DNA of 64,000 nt from Ignavibacteriae bacterium HGW-Ignavibacteriae-4 (GCA_002839765.1 PGYR01000002.1:1-64000); one strand, 5' to 3'. Positions 27,565 through 37,998 are shown, counted from the stretch's first letter. Numbers and translations are program-made. Notes: generated by a model from the sequence alone, not told the origin.

Positions 27565-29610
27565 TTAGCGTTTTAATGGTGTTGTGATCTCTACTATAAC
27601 TGTTCTGTTATAAAACCTGCCTTCCGGAAGGTCATTATCATATATCAGTGTTTCTCCAACCCCTTTACTGAATATTTTTTCAGGAACTACTCTTTCTTTG
27701 ATAGCTTTCTCCACTGATTTTGCCCTGTCAATGGAAAGCTGATTGTTGTACTCATCAGTTCCCAATTTATCAGTAAATCCGGTAATACTCACAGATGAAT
27801 TTGTGTTTATTCTGTTTAAAATTGTTTTAAATGTAGTCTCATTTTCTTTATTTATCAAAGGCATATCATAGTCAAAGAAAATTAGATTGTATCTTTCAAC
27901 GACAGAATCCTTTACTATTTCGCCATCATAATATTTTGATTTTTTTTCATAAAAGATAGGTATTGCTGTGCTTGCTTCGTCCGTATTACCTTCATTGTCA
28001 ACTACTTTTAATTTCACAGAAATATGATTTCCCTTCTCATCTTTTCTAGCCAGTTCTATCATTTTATTTCTGTCTAATTCCCACTGCATTGAACTTGAAG
28101 GAGATCCATTTCCACTTTTCTTCCATAATTGAGTGTTGTCGATATAATTTGCTTCTATATCCCAACTTTTTAGATTTTCATCATACTTGACATTAGGTTG
28201 CAGTACAATTGACTTAGGGCTTACTTCACTATTATGCGTAATAAGTCTTACCGGTTCCAATATATCAGAACTGTTTGAACTTAATTCAACTCTTCTGTTC
28301 TCTTCTCTTCCCTCGGCAATTTTCCTGTTTGAAATTTCCTCAGGTAATTCACGTGATTGCGTAATAATCCTCTCGGGCTTAATTCCCCATATATTTACCA
28401 AATAATCTTTTATTCTGAGTGCTCTTGAGGAAGCAAGTTTATTCTGATTACCACCGTCATCTAACGGTTCTAAGCACCCTGTTAAAGTAATATTTGCATT
28501 AGTGTTTTTCAGCATTCTACTACCTACAATATTCAGTATATTATGATATACTGCAATTACAGAATCTTGCAGAGTTGACTCATCAAAGTTATTCATCTCA
28601 GAGCTATTAAGTGTTATATATCTGCTTTGTAGTTCTGAATCTCCAGCGTCAAAGAATATATAAGGTAGGATTGGAACATAATTGTTATTATTTTCTTCTG
28701 TCACTGTTACTTGCGCAAACTCCAGCGTTGTACCATTTTCCAATAGACCCTTGGCCTTAATCGATGCAATTGGACTAGGAGTAAACTTAGGTTCTGTAAC
28801 CGTCTCAGGTGCAGTTATAGGAGCAGGTTCCTTGATTATCACTTTTTCAGGAGTACCTAATTCATATTTCAGAACCAGTCCTGCATGGAGTGTGCTTACT
28901 GACCAATCATTATCACTTAGAACATTAGTAAAAGGGAATATGTATCCTGCTTCAGGACTTAAATATAAATTTTTAGTTATTGGGAAATCTGCACCAATCA
29001 ATGCGTGAACATTTATTCTTAGATTTGTCTTTGTGTTCGGATTATCATCAAAATTTGCTGAAGCAATCTGCCTGGTGCTTTCACCGTTTCTGAATGTTAT
29101 TCCGAATGGTTGTTGTATCTCTTCAACTTGCGTATAGGATGCATGTGTAGGGATAGCCACTCCCGGGCCAAGCGCCACATAGACCTTATCAGTTACATAG
29201 TAAGCTCCCAATGCCTCAATCTGGACATAATCTAAAGATACGTCTAACTGATGCTCAGTTGTCAGGTAAACTAAGGTACCGTCATCCAGAGAAACTCTTG
29301 GCTGATCTTTTGGGATACTCTTAAAATCACCATCAGCTTTATGAAAGAAAGCCCTTCCAAAAAATGAAAAGTTAGTGCCGAATGGTACTTCAATGCTGTT
29401 GCCAGCCATCCAACCAATTCCACTTCCATCCTCGAAAGTGCCACAAATAAGCATACCATCATAGCTACTGAACTGACCCGAGTGCATATTCAAAGCTCCT
29501 GCGCCAAACATTCCTATTCGGATATTTCTTTCTGATGGTTTCTCTTGGGAAAACAAAGAGTTTCCCGCTATTAATACAATAGCCGTTATAATTAGTATAG
29601 TCTTTTTCAA
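27565..29610 (-). CDS. OMP with beta-barrel-like N-terminus and two OmpA-like domains
   Basis: Domain 1 NITLTGCLEPLDDGGNQNKLASSRALRIKDYLV...EENRRVEL; domain 2 VSITGFTDKLGTDEYNNQLSIDRAKSVEKAI...NRTVIVEI. Confidence 0.85.
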   Translation of the reverse strand: MKKTILIITAIVLIAGNSLFSQEKPSERNIRIGMFGAGALNMHSGQFSSYDGMLICGTFEDGSGIGWMAGNSIEVPFGTNFSFFGRAFFHKADGDFKSIPKDQPRVSLDDGTLVYLTTEHQLDVSLDYVQIEALGAYYVTDKVYVALGPGVAIPTHASYTQVEEIQQPFGITFRNGESTRQIASANFDDNPNTKTNLRINVHALIGADFPITKNLYLSPEAGYIFPFTNVLSDNDWSVSTLHAGLVLKYELGTPEKVIIKEPAPITAPETVTEPKFTPSPIASIKAKGLLENGTTLEFAQVTVTEENNNNYVPILPYIFFDAGDSELQSRYITLNSSEMNNFDESTLQDSVIAVYHNILNIVGSRMLKNTNANITLTGCLEPLDDGGNQNKLASSRALRIKDYLVNIWGIKPERIITQSRELPEEISNRKIAEGREENRRVELSSNSSDILEPVRLITHNSEVSPKSIVLQPNVKYDENLKSWDIEANYIDNTQLWKKSGNGSPSSSMQWELDRNKMIELARKDEKGNHISVKLKVVDNEGNTDEASTAIPIFYEKKSKYYDGEIVKDSVVERYNLIFFDYDMPLINKENETTFKTILNRINTNSSVSITGFTDKLGTDEYNNQLSIDRAKSVEKAIKERVVPEKIFSKGVGETLIYDNDLPEGRFYNRTVIVEITTPLKR

Positions 29611-29621
29611 TTCACATCTGC

Positions 29622-32600
29622 TTATTTTGTGAGAATTATTACTTTATTATATAACACCTGTGAACCATCTTTTAATCTAATCACGTAAGTACCATTAGAT
29701 AGATCTACGGTGTTTATTTTAAACTCAGCTGCAGTTTTACTGCTTACATTTAAATTATTTTGATATACTCTTTTTCCAATTTGGTCATATATTTCAATTT
29801 CAAATTCTTTATCCTCTTTGTCATAAAGTAGAATATTCATTTCATTCCCTACTGGAAGAGGATATACGTTAAATATAGTAGCATTTTCTGTAAGAATTTG
29901 ACTGTCTCGCCCTCCGCAAAGACCTTCCACGTAAAATTCAGCATTATTTCCTGATAGGCATACATTCTGTAAAGTTTTATCTTCAATTCTGATAGTGGTA
30001 AAGTGTGAGTTGCCTCTAAGTACTTCATACTCAACACCAAATGCTGCACCATCTGCAATTAAACCATTTTGCCATACGATCGTCATTTCAGCATTATTCA
30101 CATTTCTTGATGTAATATCTGTATTTGCTTGATCCAGCGCTACTCCTCCATTTAACTCTACAATTCTAAGAGGGTATAGCATAGTTGAATTATAGCTAGT
30201 GGTCACTTCAATATTTGTTAAAGGATTCCCCGCATCAACTCCACTGATATCATAAGGGACAATAAACCTTTCGCCGGGGTCGTAATAATGCCTGATAACA
30301 CTTGGATTTATAACTATGTTAGGTAGTATTTCAGCTTTCACTGGGATATCTGTACTGCCAAATGATCCTCTAATTTCGACTATTTCGTTTACACTACCTG
30401 AATTATTCCCCTTAATTGAAACAGTCAGAGTCATTGACTCCCTCGGATTCAATGTTGTATCAATTGAATTTGGTATTATTATCGGGGATGAAGGGTCTTG
30501 CTTTTTAATCCTGTCTATTGTCATTGTTTCAAAACTGCTTGGATTCTCGATAAGAATGACTTTTGTTAAAGAGTCCCCGGAGCATATGGTTCCGAAATCT
30601 AATTCAGAAACTGAGTATTTTATATTCTTTGATCTTACTACATAACATAAAGGTATAATTACTGTAGAATCCTGATTTCCGTCGTGCTCAAATTGAACAT
30701 CTATTTTGAAAGTACCTTCGGCAATAGGGGTGAAATTGACAAATATCTCATCATCTCGACCTTTAGCTATATTAAAGGGAAAGTTATTTGTTATACTATA
30801 AAGATTAACATTACCACCAATGAACTTATATCCAGTAACAGTAATATCTCTATCTCCAGGGTTTTTGAGTATTATCGATGTTTGATATGTATTTCCTTCT
30901 GTATAGAGTAATGTGTCACACCCGTTCGGACCATATCCGCTTAAATACTTCAATAATCCTGTTCCCGAAAGTCCGCTAGGATATGCTCCATCAGCGATGT
31001 GTACTAATGTACTGCTAAGTATTCTGCCTCTTTCAGCAGGATTAAATCTTACACAAATTTCAAGAGTGCTGTCCGGCGGTATATTTACCCTTCCTTTTGG
31101 ACTGACTACTGTGTAGTTACCACGAGGTGAGATTGAAATTGAGTCAATGTAAGTAGTATCAGTTCCATTGTTTCTTATTGCTTCAAAGCAGATTGTAGTA
31201 TCAGTTCCAACAAAAACATCCCCGAATTCTTGTGAATTAGTAATTATTTCAATTGAAGATTTAATACCTGTTCCTGCAAGTTTGACCGTATCTGTTAGGT
31301 AGCCAATATCAAATAGTACAAAACCACTACGATTACCTTCAGCAGAAGGTCTAAACCACGCATTTATTCTACGAGATTGCCCCGGTTTCAATACAAAATC
31401 AGATGTGTCGCCAGTAAAGAAAAATTCTCCAGGGTTGCTCATTCTAAAACCATTTACTTTTACAGGCAAAAGCCAACTATTTGTGATTGTTATTGGGATA
31501 CTGTCAGATATTCGGCCGACTTCCTCGGGGCTGAATGTAGCATCATTGGCTGACAAAGGCTGATAAACTTCAACACCGTTCATAGCACCATTAGAATTAT
31601 TCTTTCCACCGAATACCAGAGCTAAATTATTACCATCTATAGCTACTTCACGATTAGAGCCTGATTCAACTAGGTCTCCTAGTTGTGACCAAATACCTGT
31701 GGGGGAAGAAGTAGTCGGAAGAGTATAATACTCTGTTTCCTTTATAGCACCAGATGAATTATTCCCACCAACAGTCAAATATGAACGAGACGAATCAGTA
31801 ATTCCACCTATAAAAGTGACGTCAGTTTCAGCCCTTGGTCGAAACATACTAGCTGTGTATTTCCAGCCAGATTTTACATCATACCACTCGCAAGTATTAT
31901 GGATAGCACCATTTTCGTCATAACCGCCTATAACTCTAGCAATACCACCTATATCAACAAAACTGGCACCCAAATATCTGTATTCTCGAGGAGCAAAGGC
32001 ATGGGAACTCCAGTTATTATTTTCAAAAAGTTCTGTTGTGGTGGTAGTGCCTTGTTCTCCTCCTGCTGTAATTACCAAATCATCACCATTTGCATCTAAA
32101 ATGGTACCAAGAAAGTGACCAGCTCTTTCTTTTCCCATATTAGGTAATGAAAACAAGCGGTTTGTAGAAATTTCAATATATTCAGATGATGAAACTTTAG
32201 AACCACTTCTTAGCTGTCCCCCAGTTTGCAAAATACCACCATTAATGATTATCCTATTAGATTTGTCCCAGGTAGCTCTGCAGTCGCCTCTTCCGATATC
32301 CATATCATCCAAACTGATCCAGTTAATATTGACCTGTCCATTTTGATAGGTTACTTTTTCAACTGACCTTACTGATCTGTAGTTTCCCGAGCTTCCTGAG
32401 TATCCGCCAATCACAAAAATACTTGCACCGTTATTTTCAGGTATTACTACAAGTGAATGATATGCTCTGGATGATGACATTGAAGCTACTTTTCTGTAAT
32501 CACCCGTTTTATAATTGAAAAAATAAGCTGAGTTTACGGCATTCCCTAAAGAGTTAATACCTCCACTGATCAATATGTTTCCATCAGGTAGAAGTATCGA

Positions 32601-32723
32601 ACTGTGACCATGAAGAGCTTCGGGAAATGGTGGTAATGATTGCCATTCTGGAATTGTGGATTGGCTATAATTCGTATGAATCATAAAAAGACAAGTGATA
32701 AAAAATAGTAGTATTTTTTTCAT
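29622..32723 (-). CDS. Kelch-repeat / choice-of-anchor-D protein with T9SS type-A sorting domain
   Basis: N-terminal kelch-like repeats (GHSSILLPDGNILISGG); QEFGDVFVGTDTTICFEAIRNNG; C-terminus VYPLPVGNEMNILLYD...NGTYVIRLKDG...KVIILTK. Confidence 0.87.
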   Translation of the reverse strand: MKKILLFFITCLFMIHTNYSQSTIPEWQSLPPFPEALHGHSSILLPDGNILISGGINSLGNAVNSAYFFNYKTGDYRKVASMSSSRAYHSLVVIPENNGASIFVIGGYSGSSGNYRSVRSVEKVTYQNGQVNINWISLDDMDIGRGDCRATWDKSNRIIINGGILQTGGQLRSGSKVSSSEYIEISTNRLFSLPNMGKERAGHFLGTILDANGDDLVITAGGEQGTTTTTELFENNNWSSHAFAPREYRYLGASFVDIGGIARVIGGYDENGAIHNTCEWYDVKSGWKYTASMFRPRAETDVTFIGGITDSSRSYLTVGGNNSSGAIKETEYYTLPTTSSPTGIWSQLGDLVESGSNREVAIDGNNLALVFGGKNNSNGAMNGVEVYQPLSANDATFSPEEVGRISDSIPITITNSWLLPVKVNGFRMSNPGEFFFTGDTSDFVLKPGQSRRINAWFRPSAEGNRSGFVLFDIGYLTDTVKLAGTGIKSSIEIITNSQEFGDVFVGTDTTICFEAIRNNGTDTTYIDSISISPRGNYTVVSPKGRVNIPPDSTLEICVRFNPAERGRILSSTLVHIADGAYPSGLSGTGLLKYLSGYGPNGCDTLLYTEGNTYQTSIILKNPGDRDITVTGYKFIGGNVNLYSITNNFPFNIAKGRDDEIFVNFTPIAEGTFKIDVQFEHDGNQDSTVIIPLCYVVRSKNIKYSVSELDFGTICSGDSLTKVILIENPSSFETMTIDRIKKQDPSSPIIIPNSIDTTLNPRESMTLTVSIKGNNSGSVNEIVEIRGSFGSTDIPVKAEILPNIVINPSVIRHYYDPGERFIVPYDISGVDAGNPLTNIEVTTSYNSTMLYPLRIVELNGGVALDQANTDITSRNVNNAEMTIVWQNGLIADGAAFGVEYEVLRGNSHFTTIRIEDKTLQNVCLSGNNAEFYVEGLCGGRDSQILTENATIFNVYPLPVGNEMNILLYDKEDKEFEIEIYDQIGKRVYQNNLNVSSKTAAEFKINTVDLSNGTYVIRLKDGSQVLYNKVIILTK

Positions 32724-33162
32724 ATTATGAATCTTAAACGAATTTTAAATAATTAATTTACCTAAAATAACACTTATTTCCATATTATAAAATAATATTT
32801 GATATAATATTATAATTACTTTGTATTGAATATTAAATGCTAAATGATTGAAGGTATTACCTAGTACAGGAATTAACAGCCAACGGGGTTTGATAAAAAG
32901 GTGATACTTATTGCAGGGCTGGATTAATAGCACTAAAAGTTGGTCGATTAGTTGATTGGATTACTTAACTGCCTTACTGTATAGTTATGATGGTGTGTAG
33001 CACTTTGGGTAGCCTTTCTATCTAGTTTCTTCAATTGTATTCACTTCTTTGTCTTAATTTACACATTATATCATATAATTAATGACTTTCATTTAGTAAT
33101 GTTATGCGGGTTTATTATATTACAGAAATTAAAATTTAACAATATCACTTTTGTACTAAAAT

Positions 33163-33597
33163 ATGAGCAATGACATCAGACTAAATTCGGACAAAGCACC
33201 TGAACCCGTTGGATTGTATCCGCACGCTAGACAAGTAGGTAATCTTCTTTTCCTATCTGGCGTGGGGCCAAGAGAGCGTGGAAAAAAGGAAATTCCGGGT
33301 GTAACTTTGGACGCTTCCGGTAGTATAGAAAGCTACGATATAGAGACCCAATGTCACTCCGTTTTCAATAATGTAAAGCTAATTTTAGAGGCTTGTGGTA
33401 GCGATTGGTGTAACTTAATCGATGTTACTGTGTTTCTTACTAATATGAAGGACGATTTTCCAATTTATAATAAGATTTATGCTGAGTATTTCAAAGATAA
33501 TCAGCCTGCGAGAACGACTCTAGGTATCCATAGTTTGCCTACTCCTATCGCAATCGAACTAAAATGTATAGCAATAATAGAAGATTCAAAACAATGA
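33163..33597 (+). CDS. RidA/YjgF-family protein, possibly 2-aminomuconate deaminase-like
   Basis: GLYPHARQVGNLLFLSGVGPRE...FLTNMKDDFPIYNKIYAEYF...PARTTLG...IAIELKCIAI. Confidence 0.87.
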   Translation: MSNDIRLNSDKAPEPVGLYPHARQVGNLLFLSGVGPRERGKKEIPGVTLDASGSIESYDIETQCHSVFNNVKLILEACGSDWCNLIDVTVFLTNMKDDFPIYNKIYAEYFKDNQPARTTLGIHSLPTPIAIELKCIAIIEDSKQ

Positions 33598-34292
33598 AAA
33601 AAATAATAATAGTACTAATAGCAATAACAATGTATGGATGTAAGACTACTGGATTCCAACCGCCATGCACTGATTTCCAAGACAAAGGTCTTTCCTCTAT
33701 GTATTTCCCTATCGAGGCTGGTAATAGCTGGACTTACGATGTAGTAAAAACGGAAGATGGCGAAGAGATAAAGGAAGAATACAAATTAGAGCTTTGCGAT
33801 TTGGACACTATATACTATGTCCAAGATGGTAAAAGAATTCCTTTCGAAGCATATAGAGCTTGTCGTGATGGCAAAAAAAGCATGAATTTCTACTTTGTGA
33901 AATGTGAAAATGGGACTCATTTACTTACAGTTAATGATTGGTATTACAAAGAATTGCAATCGGGTTGGGTAGTACCTAATAACCCCAAAGAGGGCGAGCA
34001 AGTTGAAAACAAAGAAGGTTTTATTTGGCGAGGACAGCAAACTATAAAAGTTCCTAAAGGTGAATATCAAGTTTGGGTACTTGAGGAATTGCGGGAGCTT
34101 AATAAACGTGAATTGAAAATATATAAAGATAATAGAATAGATGGTAATAAAACTGTGCGAACTAGATACTATTTTGCAGAGGGAATCGGGCTAATAAAAA
34201 CTGAACAATTCGGTGCACCGGGTGAACTTTTGTCAACTATGCAAATGAAGGATTTTAACGTGAAAAACAGAACTGGAGGCAAAGCAAGATAA
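33594..34292 (+). CDS. Hypothetical lipoprotein
   Basis: ATG at 33594 overlaps the upstream TGA (ATGA); lipobox MKKIIIVLIAITMYGCKTTG; tracked start 33564 less likely. Confidence 0.75.
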   Translation: MKKIIIVLIAITMYGCKTTGFQPPCTDFQDKGLSSMYFPIEAGNSWTYDVVKTEDGEEIKEEYKLELCDLDTIYYVQDGKRIPFEAYRACRDGKKSMNFYFVKCENGTHLLTVNDWYYKELQSGWVVPNNPKEGEQVENKEGFIWRGQQTIKVPKGEYQVWVLEELRELNKRELKIYKDNRIDGNKTVRTRYYFAEGIGLIKTEQFGAPGELLSTMQMKDFNVKNRTGGKAR

Positions 34293-34729
34293 TGTCAAAT
34301 CCCAAAGAGAAAGAGCCAAAGGTTGTAGGCATAGGCGGAATATTCTTCAAAAGTGAGAGTCCAGAGAATATGAGAAATTGGTATTCCGAAAAACTTGGCT
34401 TAGTCACTAACGAATATGGCTCACTATTCGAATTCAGAGATTCAGATAATCCTGAACAAAAGGGATATCTGCAATGGAGTCCATTCGAAAAAAATACGGA
34501 GTACTTCGCTCCTTCCGAAAAGCAATACATGATAAATTATCGTGTCCAAAACATTGAAAAGTTAATAGAAAATCTTCGTGTTGATGGCGTACAAATAGTC
34601 GGTGAAATAGAGACATTTGACTATGGTAAGTTTGCTCATATCATAGACCCCGAAGGCAATAAGATTGAATTTTGGGAACCAATCGACGAAGTATTTACTG
34701 AGCTTTACGAAGATAAGACTACGAAATAA
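34292..34729 (+). CDS. VOC (glyoxalase/bleomycin resistance) family protein
   Basis: GIGGIFFKSESPENMRNWYSEKLGL...FAHIIDPEGNKIEFWEP. Confidence 0.9.
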   Translation: MSNPKEKEPKVVGIGGIFFKSESPENMRNWYSEKLGLVTNEYGSLFEFRDSDNPEQKGYLQWSPFEKNTEYFAPSEKQYMINYRVQNIEKLIENLRVDGVQIVGEIETFDYGKFAHIIDPEGNKIEFWEPIDEVFTELYEDKTTK

Positions 34730-34738
34730 GGTCATAAA

Positions 34739-35998
34739 ATGACCAAAGATTCAACTATAGAAAACCAAATAGATCATCTTTTCAGGCACCAATCTGGGAA
34801 GATGATTTCTGTTATTGTACGTATAATCGGTTATGATAAAGTAGATGAAGCAGAGGATATAGTCCAAGATACTCTCCTAAAAGCAATGCAAATATGGGCT
34901 ATAAAGGGAGTGCCTGAAAACCCAGAAGCTTGGCTCTACTCAGTCGCTAAGAACAAAGCAATAGACGAAATCCGCAAAAATAAGAACAAAGTGAAATACG
35001 AGTCAGAAGTTTCTAGCTTCCTGTATTCTGATATGAGTCTTATCCCTACCATTGATAAGATGTTTTTAGATAATGAGATTGAAGATTCGCAACTAAGAAT
35101 GATATTCGCATGTTGCCACCCCGCTCTTGCTATAGAATATCAAATAGCACTCGTTCTAAAAATATTAGCCGGATTTAGCTCGAAAGAAATATCGAGAGCA
35201 TTGCTGACAAATGAAGAGACTACGAACAAAAGAATATTCAGAGCTAAAAAGAAATTAGCTGAGCAGAACAAAGAGCTATCAGTACCCATAGGCGAACAGG
35301 CTGTAGAACGTATCCACTCCGTAAACCGTGTGATTTATCTTATATTCAATGAGGGGTATAACGCTACTACTGGTGACCGAATACTCCGCGAAGATTTATG
35401 CTTCGAAGCAAAGCGATTAGCCGAGCTACTAACGGCAAGCCAACGATTCAGAAATGATTATACAACTAGCCTATTAGCGCTTATCAAATGCCATTTATCA
35501 AGGAATAAAGCTCGCTTTGATTCAGATTATAAACTAATAACCTTAGATAACCAAGACAGAAATAAATGGGATAGAGAAATGATGGAATCTGCTTTCAAAG
35601 ATATGCAAAAAGTCACTATCAGAACTACTAACAAGTACTTTCTCGAAGCGTCTATTTCGGCGACTCATTGTGTTGGTCCTTCTATAGAGAAGACTGATTG
35701 GGCTATGATTATTTCGCTATATGATAGTCTATATAAGCTGGAAAAATCGCCTTATATTCTGCTAAATAAATTCATAGCAATATCATATTACAAGTCAATA
35801 GAAGAAGCTATAACATTGATGAAAGGAATAACAGAGCTAGAAAATTATTATCTTTTTCACTCCACATTATCCCATCTTTACAAGAGAGCTGGGGATAATG
35901 AAATGGCTATCAAATCACTTGAAAAAGCAGTTACCCTAACCGAAAACAAGCAGGAAATAGAGCATTTACGAGGGAAGATAGAGAAGTTGAAATCTTGA
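34739..35998 (+). CDS. ECF sigma factor with C-terminal extension (ECF42-like, DUF6596)
   Basis: Sigma2 DEAEDIVQDTLLKAMQIW...NPEAWLYSVAKNKAIDEIRK; signature VIYLIFNEGYNATTGD. Confidence 0.88.
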   Translation: MTKDSTIENQIDHLFRHQSGKMISVIVRIIGYDKVDEAEDIVQDTLLKAMQIWAIKGVPENPEAWLYSVAKNKAIDEIRKNKNKVKYESEVSSFLYSDMSLIPTIDKMFLDNEIEDSQLRMIFACCHPALAIEYQIALVLKILAGFSSKEISRALLTNEETTNKRIFRAKKKLAEQNKELSVPIGEQAVERIHSVNRVIYLIFNEGYNATTGDRILREDLCFEAKRLAELLTASQRFRNDYTTSLLALIKCHLSRNKARFDSDYKLITLDNQDRNKWDREMMESAFKDMQKVTIRTTNKYFLEASISATHCVGPSIEKTDWAMIISLYDSLYKLEKSPYILLNKFIAISYYKSIEEAITLMKGITELENYYLFHSTLSHLYKRAGDNEMAIKSLEKAVTLTENKQEIEHLRGKIEKLKS

Positions 35999-36008
35999 TA
36001 ATCACAAC

Positions 36009-36698
36009 CTACCCCTTCTTGTTCGTTAATTCTTCCAAATAATCCAGTTGTAGCTTTTGTATATCGATTAATCTTTGATTTTGGTGGATTATCAAATGGT
36101 CTATTTTTTCATTCAGCAAACGGATTTCTAATTCTGCTTTTAGATTTACTTTGTATTCGTATTCTGCTTTTTTTCTATCTTTTTCTTCTTTCCTGTTTTG
36201 ACTCATCATTATTATAGGAGCTTGTATAGCAGCCAAACAAGATAGTATCAGGTTAAGCAATATGAATGGATATGGATCGAATGCTTCTGCTGATAAATAT
36301 ACTATATTTATTGCCATCCAGACAATGAGGAAGAAAAAGAATATTGATATAAATGTCCAGCTACCACCGAAAGAAGCTATACGGTCGGCTAGCTTTTGCC
36401 CTACGGTCATCTGAGCATCTATTGTAGGTTCTAACAAATCAGACAAAATAGAATTTTCGTGGATGGCTCTTACGACTTCTATCTCTAGTTCACTTAGCTC
36501 ACGATTCTCTTGTCCTAGTAAGGATTCCAGATAAACTTTTCTGTATTCGTTCAGCTTCTCATGTGAGATACTATCGGAAGTATTGAAATCTGGATAATCA
36601 TTTTTTATAAGCACGAGTATATTAGGATTAATATATGTATAATTTACTAGGTCTTTACTAGGTAGATGTTTTTGAGTTATAAAGCATTTGTTTTCCAT
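36009..36698 (-). CDS. DUF1003 membrane protein
   Basis: VGQKLADRIASFGGSWTFISIF...DPYPFILLNLILSCLAAIQAPIIMMSQNR; ATG at 36698 preferred over GTG 36704. Confidence 0.88.
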   Translation of the reverse strand: MENKCFITQKHLPSKDLVNYTYINPNILVLIKNDYPDFNTSDSISHEKLNEYRKVYLESLLGQENRELSELEIEVVRAIHENSILSDLLEPTIDAQMTVGQKLADRIASFGGSWTFISIFFFFLIVWMAINIVYLSAEAFDPYPFILLNLILSCLAAIQAPIIMMSQNRKEEKDRKKAEYEYKVNLKAELEIRLLNEKIDHLIIHQNQRLIDIQKLQLDYLEELTNKKG

Positions 36699-36700
36699 TA

Positions 36701-37994
36701 TCACTCCTTTATTATCTTATAAGTCACAGGTTCCTTGCAGTTGATAGTCAGGAAATAAACCCCAGTTGGATAAGCCGAGAAATCAATTTGAAGACTCCCA
36801 AACTGATTTGCGATAGTTGTCTGCGAGACGCTCGCACCATTTATATCAGTTATCTGATAGTCCACCAACGGTTCAGAGCAGTTCAAATCTATATTCACAA
36901 TACTGCTTGTTGGGTTGGGGGAGATGGTGGTTTGGCTTTTAAGTGTATTCGTTTCAACTGAAGATAATGTAACTGGATGTAATAATAGATAACCTTCTAC
37001 ACTTCCAATCATTAAATTTTTATTATTTGAAAGCTTATATTGACCATAAGTCGTACCTGTATTGAAAGAAGCATAAATTTCATCAATTTCATAGTTAAAT
37101 ACATTAATAAATTCGCCATAAGTTAAACTCATTAACTTGTCATCGTTATTAAACTCAATGTCATTAACCACAGAAAAATCATTCCTGAAGAATTTTTTAT
37201 AAAATCTTTTTTGAATTCACATTATAAAAAGTAATTTCACCACCTTTATTATTCCAAGCCAAATTAGTTCTGTCATTCATAACAACCATCTTATCCACGT
37301 GGTTATAATTTTCAAAAGATACTTGAAATGCAAATAAAGAGTCAACCAATTCTTTTGTTTCTCTATTATATATTAAATAACTAAAATTATCAATTTCATA
37401 TTTAGGCGGTAATCCTGGTGTTTTTGCATTATTATCATTTATTCGGACATAAAAGAATTCATCATTATTACCTACAAAATCATATTCATGTATAGACCTT
37501 CCCCATTTTTGATTATCTTTCTCAAATTCTTTAGTTATTTCAAAACTATCTAGTATTTGCTTCTGATTAATATCCCAAAAGTATATAACTTTAGGGTAAT
37601 CACCTTTTGTAGCCATAAATTCATTTTTCGATTTAGCCGTTTTTATTCTTCCTATAAAAGTTTCTTCCTTTTGAAACCCTTCAATTACTTCTTTTGTTTC
37701 CCAATCTAAAAGTCTAGGAGTACTATCTTTTGCAAAGACTAAATATTGTTCATTATAGTTATAATCACCAACAGCTTTGATATCTATTGGTATTGAAAAT
37801 TCCTTTACACCTTTTTCGACTTCCCAAAATTCAATTGCATTAGTCCAAGCAATTACATATTTATCATCTGGTGTAAAATCTAGTTCCTGGACTCCAGCTC
37901 CGGCTATTCTAAACCAAAGGGTATCTATCTCTATAGCTTTGGCTGTTGTTGTAGCTATTATAGTTAGTAATATAATTAATATTATTTTTCCCAT
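36701..37994 (-). pseudogene. Frameshifted WD40-like T9SS-secreted protein (ORFs 37197-37994 and 36701-37171 are one broken gene)
   Basis: N-part ends NVNSKKIL*. Another frame continues as KRFYKKFFRNDFSVVNDIEF into the ORF carrying the sorting domain; the switch must fall near an A6 run. Intact paralog at 37999-39297. Confidence 0.75.
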
Positions 37995-37998
37995 TCTC

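Noticed and set aside
32745-32933. 62-aa minus-strand ORF in the gap before the Rid gene
   Set aside because: Low-complexity AT-rich intergenic DNA with no domain or convincing start signal.
37190-37220. Programmed -1 frameshifting at A_AAA_AAG in the split T9SS gene
   Set aside because: The downstream ORF is in the +1 (or -2) frame relative to the upstream one, so a classical -1 slip would not join them; an indel or phase variation fits better.
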